A stretch of DNA of 22,898 nucleotides from a virus: positions 1-22,898 of the IMG/VR virus record IMGVR_UViG_3300046698_000017; one strand, 5' to 3'. The translations under genes and the position numbers were made by a program. This document shows, piece by piece, positions 18,580 through 22,898 of the stretch. Every line of letters begins with the position of its first letter. The stretch's first letter is position 1. The notes below the pieces were generated by a model that was given only the letters and a program-made list of their open reading frames with translations, had not been told where the DNA came from and ran no database searches.

Positions 18580-18846
18580 ATGGCATCTCTGAATACGGAT
18601 TATTTCGATAACGCGCAGTCGGTGCGTGAGGGCTGTTGCATGACGTACAAAACGGAGTACGCGCTCCGTGCGGTCATTGTGGCGGCGTTAGCGGCGGCGG
18701 TTGCCGTTACGACCAACGACACGTTCACGACCACGGCGAGCGTGTCCGGATACAGTGGGCAGGATGTTCAGAACAACATCGCGGCCCTTCGCGCTGACGG
18801 ATTCACCGTAACGCAATCAGGCACCACGCTGACGATCAGCTGGTAA
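18580..18846 (+). CDS. Tandem paralogue 3 of 3
   Basis: This 88-residue protein has an N-terminus (MASLNTDYFDNAQSVREGCC) unrelated to the other copies. It then has a YALRAVIVAALAAAVAV helix, FTTTASVSGYSGQDVQNNIA and the closing DGFTVTQSGTTLTISW. A strong AGGAGG lies before the ATG. Conservation is concentrated in the C-terminal half across the three copies, while the N-termini are free to differ. That would suit a common docking end and variable exposed ends, which is inference. Confidence 0.6.
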   Translation: MASLNTDYFDNAQSVREGCCMTYKTEYALRAVIVAALAAAVAVTTNDTFTTTASVSGYSGQDVQNNIAALRADGFTVTQSGTTLTISW

Positions 18847-18856
18847 AGGAGCGGCT

Positions 18857-21394
18857 TTGTACGCTTCCGCTCTCGACTTCGCGGGTCTTTATACCTTCCC
18901 GAATCCTTTGTCTAAGGTTCCGGTGGGTGCCGCTATTCAAGCTGACAACATCGTCGCCAATAAGGACGGTGTCGCTGAATGTCGCCGTGGTTTAGCGGCG
19001 GCGGGGACAACGCTGGGTCTGTCGGCTGGTCAGTTCATTGACCAGTGGTTTGCGTACCAGAACCGTCTTCTGATTCACGACACGACGGGCCAGCTCTGGT
19101 ACGATTCAACGGGATCGATTGGCTGGTCTGTCTTTGGCGGGACTTACGCGGTCCCGTCCGGGGCATCCAAGATCAGAGGAGTGGAAGCAAACAAGAATTA
19201 CTACCTCGCCACATCCACAGGCATCCAGAAGCAGGCGGCATACAATGCGACTCCAGTCTTGGCGGGGGTGCCTCCGGGATTGGACGGGACAGGCGTTCTG
19301 GACGTGTCGGGATCGGGATTGTTGGGTGCTTCTCAGCAATGCGCGTATCAGATCGTTTTCGGATACGTAGACGCAAACGGAAACCTGAACCTCGGGAATC
19401 CTTCCGAACGTATCCTTGTCGTCAATTCTACGGGCACGGCACAGAACGTGGTGCTGACATTCACGGTTCCGCAGGGATTATCGACGAGCTATTTTTACCA
19501 GATTTACCGCACTCCTCAGACCACGTACAGCGCGACTCCGAGCCTGAACGTCCCGCCTGGGGCAGAGCCGCAACTGGCGACACAGCAGGCATTGACAGGC
19601 GGGCAAGTCTCCGGCCTTTCCGTGACTTACACCGACATCACGCCGGACGCGCTTCTGGGCGCGGCTCTTTATACCAATCCCAGCCAGCAGGGGGCATTGC
19701 AGACGAACGACCGTCCGCCCTTGGCGGCGGACATGTGTCTGTTTTCTCAGATGATGTTTTACGGAAACTGCCAGACGTTGCAGACGATGACGTTTAATCT
19801 GATTTCCGTCGGAAGTCCGAACGGAATCCAGATCAACGACACGATCATCATTAACGGGATCACTTTCACGGCGAAAGGAGCGCAGAACAACGCCTCTCAG
19901 CAGTTTCTTGTGACGACGGGCGGGACGGTGTCATCGAACATCGACGCGACGGCCCGCGCCTTGATTGCCTGCATCAACGCCAACGCGGCTACGACGCACG
20001 TTTACGCGGTGTACCTGTCCGGCTACAACGAGCTCCCCGGCTTCATCGAATTGCAGGCGGTGGGCTTTTCTGTCGGGGTGTTTTACGTGACTTCTTCGCG
20101 CGGCGGAGCGTTCAGTCCGGTCCTTCCTGTTTCCGGGACAACGTTCGGAAGTTCAAATGATGTCACGCCGAACGGTGTCTACACGTCAAAGCTGGGCCAG
20201 CCGGAAGCGGTTCCCGCCGTCAATCTGACATTTATTGGCGGCGGCGATCAGCCGATTTATCGGATTCTTCCTCTTCGTGACCGTGTGATTGTCTTGAAGT
20301 CTGACGGCATTTTCGTTATTACCGGGACTTCACCCAGCGGCTTGAGCGTAACGCTTCTGGATTCAACGATCATTCTGATTGCGCCGGAATCGGCTCGGCT
20401 TCTGAATAACTCCGTCTATTGCATGAGCAATCAGGGCGTGGTGGCGATCACGGAATCAGGCGTCACAATCCAAAGCCGGGCCATTGAGCTTGATTTGCTT
20501 CAGCTGACGCGGCCAGCGTACACCTATTTCACGTCCTGTTGTCACGCGATCCCTTACGAGTCCGAACGGCTCTATATTCTGGCCATGCCGACCAATCCCG
20601 GCGACACTTACGGCACTCAGGCGTGGTGCTATAACTGGGTCACGAACGCCTGGACGCACTGGACGACGGATATCGCCTCCGGCATCGTCAATCCTTACGA
20701 CAACCGCCTGTATGCGGGTCGTCCGGCAACGAATTATAAATTCGCCTATCAGGAACGGAAGAATTACCTGTTCACGGATTTCATGGACGACCAGTTCGCC
20801 GTCACGATTACGGGGGTCGATGCGACAGGCCTTATTGTGTCGATCTCCGCCACTCCTTCGGCATCATGGGTCGGATATGGCCTCGATCAGACCAACGCCG
20901 GGGTGGCGATCATCACGGCGGTCGATACGGTTAACAAGAAACTGACCGTTGATTTCGTAAACAGCTCCACGCCGAACATTCTCATCCCTTGGGTCAACGG
21001 CGCGGCGAATGTGGATGTCCCGATTTCGTTCAATCTTCAGTACGCGCCTTTAACGGGCGGGTTTCCGCACTACCTCAAGAACTGGGGCCGCGTAAACTTC
21101 TGGTTTAATGGCGGGAACTTCCAGCAGATCACGGCGGGATTCACCTCCGACATTGCCGGGATCACAGAAGCCCTGAGCGCAATCATAACGGGCGGATACG
21201 GATTCGGGCCGTATGGGTCGGGTCCGTATGGTGGTTCGTTCAATTTCCCTCAGACGATCCAGACGCTTGCTCCCATAAGTCAAGGCCTAGCTCGCTGGAT
21301 CATGCCGCAACTGACGATTGCTTTCCCTGGTGCGCGGGTGTCGTGTCTGGGAGTGACGGCGACGTATGAGATCGTTTCGGATGTGTCGGGATGA
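18857..21394 (+). CDS. Tail nozzle protein (P22 gp10/T7 gp12-like beta-propeller), TTG start
   Basis: This 845-residue protein starts at TTG 18857 with AAAGGAG five bases before it; no ATG fits. The opening FPNPLSKVPVGAAIQADNIV followed by ECRRGLAAAG is typical of podovirus nozzle/stabilisation proteins. Propeller-like repeats follow (WFAYQNRLLIHDTTGQLWYD, LRDRVIVLKSDGIFVITGTS, VYCMSNQGVVAITESGV, AWCYNWVTNAWTHW). At about residues 310-425 an inserted beta domain (INDTIIINGITFTAKGAQ) resembles the domain in the two post-capsid genes. A Gly/Tyr-rich loop (GGYGFGPYGSGPYGG) precedes the C-terminal strand region. It would close the short tail and retain packaged DNA. Confidence 0.7.
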   Translation: MYASALDFAGLYTFPNPLSKVPVGAAIQADNIVANKDGVAECRRGLAAAGTTLGLSAGQFIDQWFAYQNRLLIHDTTGQLWYDSTGSIGWSVFGGTYAVPSGASKIRGVEANKNYYLATSTGIQKQAAYNATPVLAGVPPGLDGTGVLDVSGSGLLGASQQCAYQIVFGYVDANGNLNLGNPSERILVVNSTGTAQNVVLTFTVPQGLSTSYFYQIYRTPQTTYSATPSLNVPPGAEPQLATQQALTGGQVSGLSVTYTDITPDALLGAALYTNPSQQGALQTNDRPPLAADMCLFSQMMFYGNCQTLQTMTFNLISVGSPNGIQINDTIIINGITFTAKGAQNNASQQFLVTTGGTVSSNIDATARALIACINANAATTHVYAVYLSGYNELPGFIELQAVGFSVGVFYVTSSRGGAFSPVLPVSGTTFGSSNDVTPNGVYTSKLGQPEAVPAVNLTFIGGGDQPIYRILPLRDRVIVLKSDGIFVITGTSPSGLSVTLLDSTIILIAPESARLLNNSVYCMSNQGVVAITESGVTIQSRAIELDLLQLTRPAYTYFTSCCHAIPYESERLYILAMPTNPGDTYGTQAWCYNWVTNAWTHWTTDIASGIVNPYDNRLYAGRPATNYKFAYQERKNYLFTDFMDDQFAVTITGVDATGLIVSISATPSASWVGYGLDQTNAGVAIITAVDTVNKKLTVDFVNSSTPNILIPWVNGAANVDVPISFNLQYAPLTGGFPHYLKNWGRVNFWFNGGNFQQITAGFTSDIAGITEALSAIITGGYGFGPYGSGPYGGSFNFPQTIQTLAPISQGLARWIMPQLTIAFPGARVSCLGVTATYEIVSDVSG

Positions 21395-21801
21395 GCAATT
21401 TACCCGCATCGACTTCGCGCCGTTTCAATCCCGCCGATTACCGGACGGCCCCGGACTGGTTTACGGGTCGGTTCTTGTCGCAGTTGAACCTTTTTACGGA
21501 ACCTGTCTATCTCGCGCTCTTGAATGGCCTGACGTTCCTGCAGAACATGAACGCGCAGTATTACACCCAGCAAATCACGGCGGGGACTACGCCGGCGTCG
21601 AATGCGTTCAGTTTCAAGAGCACGATTTCCGGCCCTCCGATTGAAATCATCAAAGCGCAATGCTATGCGACGGGATATCAGTCAACGCCCGTTTGCCCCG
21701 TTGACATTTCGTGGTATGCGACGGCAGGCGTGGTCTACGTGACGGGGGTTTCCGGGTTGACGGCGGGAACTGTTTACACGCTGGTCCTGAGGGTAAGCTG
21801 A
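21391..21801 (+). CDS. Small tail/virion-associated protein
   Basis: This 136-residue protein starts MSNLPASTSRRFNPADYRTA. A block (PDWFTGRFLSQLNLFTEPVY, then LALLNGLTFLQNMNAQ) matches a type of small protein often found beside podovirus tail genes. The C-terminal half is a beta sandwich-like FKSTISGPPIEIIKAQ, VCPVDISWYATAGVVYVTGV and TVYTLVLRV. It starts inside the nozzle stop (ATGA), so their amounts are coupled. A role in attaching spikes or fibres to the nozzle is inferred from position only. Confidence 0.55.
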   Translation: MSNLPASTSRRFNPADYRTAPDWFTGRFLSQLNLFTEPVYLALLNGLTFLQNMNAQYYTQQITAGTTPASNAFSFKSTISGPPIEIIKAQCYATGYQSTPVCPVDISWYATAGVVYVTGVSGLTAGTVYTLVLRVS

Positions 21802-22898
21802 TGGCATTCGTACAAGATCAAAACGATCCGAACGCGCAACAACCGGCGGCGCAGAATGCGCCCATGAACCAATTGCCCGCTACGTCTAGCGGCCTCGGAG
21901 CAGGGGCAGTCGGAACGAACCCGGCGCCCGGCGGGTCTAATCAGGGTGCGTCGGCGGTTCCGAACACGACTCAGGCCCCGCCAGTCCAGAACTTGCAGGC
22001 GTATTTGACCGCGAATCAGCCTCAGGCTGTGCAGATGGGCCAGACCATTGCCAGCGGCCTCACGAATCAGGCCGCGCAGGTTTCGGGCGACATCAACGCC
22101 GATCAGGCCGCGACCGACGCTCAGGTACAGGCGCAGAACACGCCCGTTAATCAGACCCTGATCGACCAGGCGGCGGCGAATCCGTCTCAGTTTGTGCAAG
22201 ACCCGAACAATGTCTCTCAGTTTCAGGCGCAGGAGAACGCGAATTATACCGGGCCAGCAACATTTGAAAGCACTCCCGATTATCAGACCCTGACGAACGA
22301 AGTCACGAACGCTCAGGGCAACGCGCCCGACATCAACACGAGCGCGGGAGTGAATCAGCTTGTGCGCGGACAGGAACAGAATCCGACGCTGGGAATGTCG
22401 AATCTCGATCAGCTTCTTTTGCAGGAGACTCCCGAAGCCATGGCCCCGATTGCGGCGGCGGAAGCTCCTTTTGCGGCGTTGCCGGGCCAGTTGTCGGGTG
22501 CGGCGACGACTGAAGATGCGGCGATTCAGGCCGCCATTGCCAACGATCAGGCCTCGCCTCAGGCGGTCAATTCCGCGTTCTTGACGGGGCCGAATGCGGT
22601 GGTTCCGGCGTGGGAAAACGCATTGAATCAGGAAGAACAATCAGCGACAACGAATTACGGAAATCAGGCATCTGTTATAAATTCTTTAACGGGAACGATG
22701 AACGCAAATGATCTTAGCAAGCTGACTTCCGCTCAGGCTTCCGAGTTGGGATTAACACAAGATCAAATAACGCAATTAACCAACCTTCAAAATTCTCTTG
22801 GTACATCATATGGGAATGCTCCAATTTTTGCATCTGACTACACACCGGGAACAGTTAATCCGAATGCTCCTACCGTAGCCCAGACAGCAACCCCCCAA
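21801..22898 (+). CDS. Gln/Ala/Asn-rich virion protein, partial (runs off window)
   Basis: The ORF opens at ATG 21801, overlapping the previous stop, and stays open for 366 codons to the window edge. It begins MAFVQDQNDPNAQQPAAQNA and is dominated by Gln, Ala, Asn, Thr and Pro. Repeated NQ/AQ-rich helices (ADQAATDAQVQAQNTPVNQT, AAIQAAIANDQASPQAV) suggest a long helical or coiled structure such as an ejection or internal virion protein. G+C falls from roughly 65-70% to about 40% after about 22,620, together with a switch to codons such as CAA, TTA and ATA, which suggests a joined segment of other origin. No enzymatic motif is visible. Confidence 0.65.
   Translation, partial: MAFVQDQNDPNAQQPAAQNAPMNQLPATSSGLGAGAVGTNPAPGGSNQGASAVPNTTQAPPVQNLQAYLTANQPQAVQMGQTIASGLTNQAAQVSGDINADQAATDAQVQAQNTPVNQTLIDQAAANPSQFVQDPNNVSQFQAQENANYTGPATFESTPDYQTLTNEVTNAQGNAPDINTSAGVNQLVRGQEQNPTLGMSNLDQLLLQETPEAMAPIAAAEAPFAALPGQLSGAATTEDAAIQAAIANDQASPQAVNSAFLTGPNAVVPAWENALNQEEQSATTNYGNQASVINSLTGTMNANDLSKLTSAQASELGLTQDQITQLTNLQNSLGTSYGNAPIFASDYTPGTVNPNAPTVAQTATPQ

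Noticed and set aside
21774-22640. 288-codon minus-strand ORF, very Arg/Leu-rich
   Set aside because: It is an antisense shadow of the Gln/Ala/Asn-rich gene; composition and lack of a ribosome binding site argue against it.

Overview
The window looks like the central part of a short-tailed (podovirus-type) double-stranded DNA bacteriophage or prophage, with its host unidentified. The support is a dense, overlapping gene layout, a packaging and capsid cassette (TerS-like, TerL, portal, scaffold, major capsid protein), a gp4-like connector followed by a P22 gp10/T7 gp12-like nozzle protein, and the absence of any tape-measure, sheath or major tail-tube gene. Ribosome binding sites are of the AGGAG type, and every promoter I can see is sigma-70-like with a 17-bp spacer. 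This points to a bacterial host and use of host RNA polymerase. I see no integrase, lysis gene or phage RNA polymerase here.

Layout. (1) Positions 1-2849 form a leftward operon. A ribbon-helix-helix regulator comes first, then five very small genes (mostly Cys-rich, one single-pass membrane protein) plus a helical one, then a Sak4-like recombination ATPase, a DUF669-like ssDNA-binding protein with an SSB-type C-terminal tip, and the start of a PD-(D/E)XK-like nuclease cut by the window edge. (2) Positions 2850-2960 hold face-to-face promoters with a perfect 8-bp palindrome. (3) Positions 2961-3534 hold a two-gene cassette: a DUF6948-like protein, then an overlapping gene made of 37 copies of the hexamer GGGnAC, which is also a very dense G-quadruplex motif. 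(4) Positions 3626-3752 hold what I read as a circularly permuted tRNA gene: the T-arm half lies upstream of the D-arm half, and the two halves have complementary acceptor and anticodon strands. (5) Positions 3806-5873 hold two small ORFs and a large Prim-Pol/RecA-like primase-helicase. It is followed by a cluster of GGAACC/GGTTCC boxes that could be an origin or operator. (6) From a promoter at 6145-6173, rightward late genes run to the window edge: five small accessory genes, TerS-like, TerL, two small genes, portal, scaffold, major capsid protein (with its own promoter and a 190-nt leader), beta-rich decoration-type proteins (one with a signal peptide), connector, three tandem paralogous small proteins, the nozzle, and an open-ended Gln/Ala-rich protein.

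How the parts fit. The leftward genes and the primase-helicase would replicate and recombine phage DNA. The rightward block builds and fills the head and attaches the short tail. The most unusual elements are the permuted tRNA, the G4-forming repeat gene, and the exported structural-type protein. Functional names rest on motifs and gene order read by eye; no database search was run.
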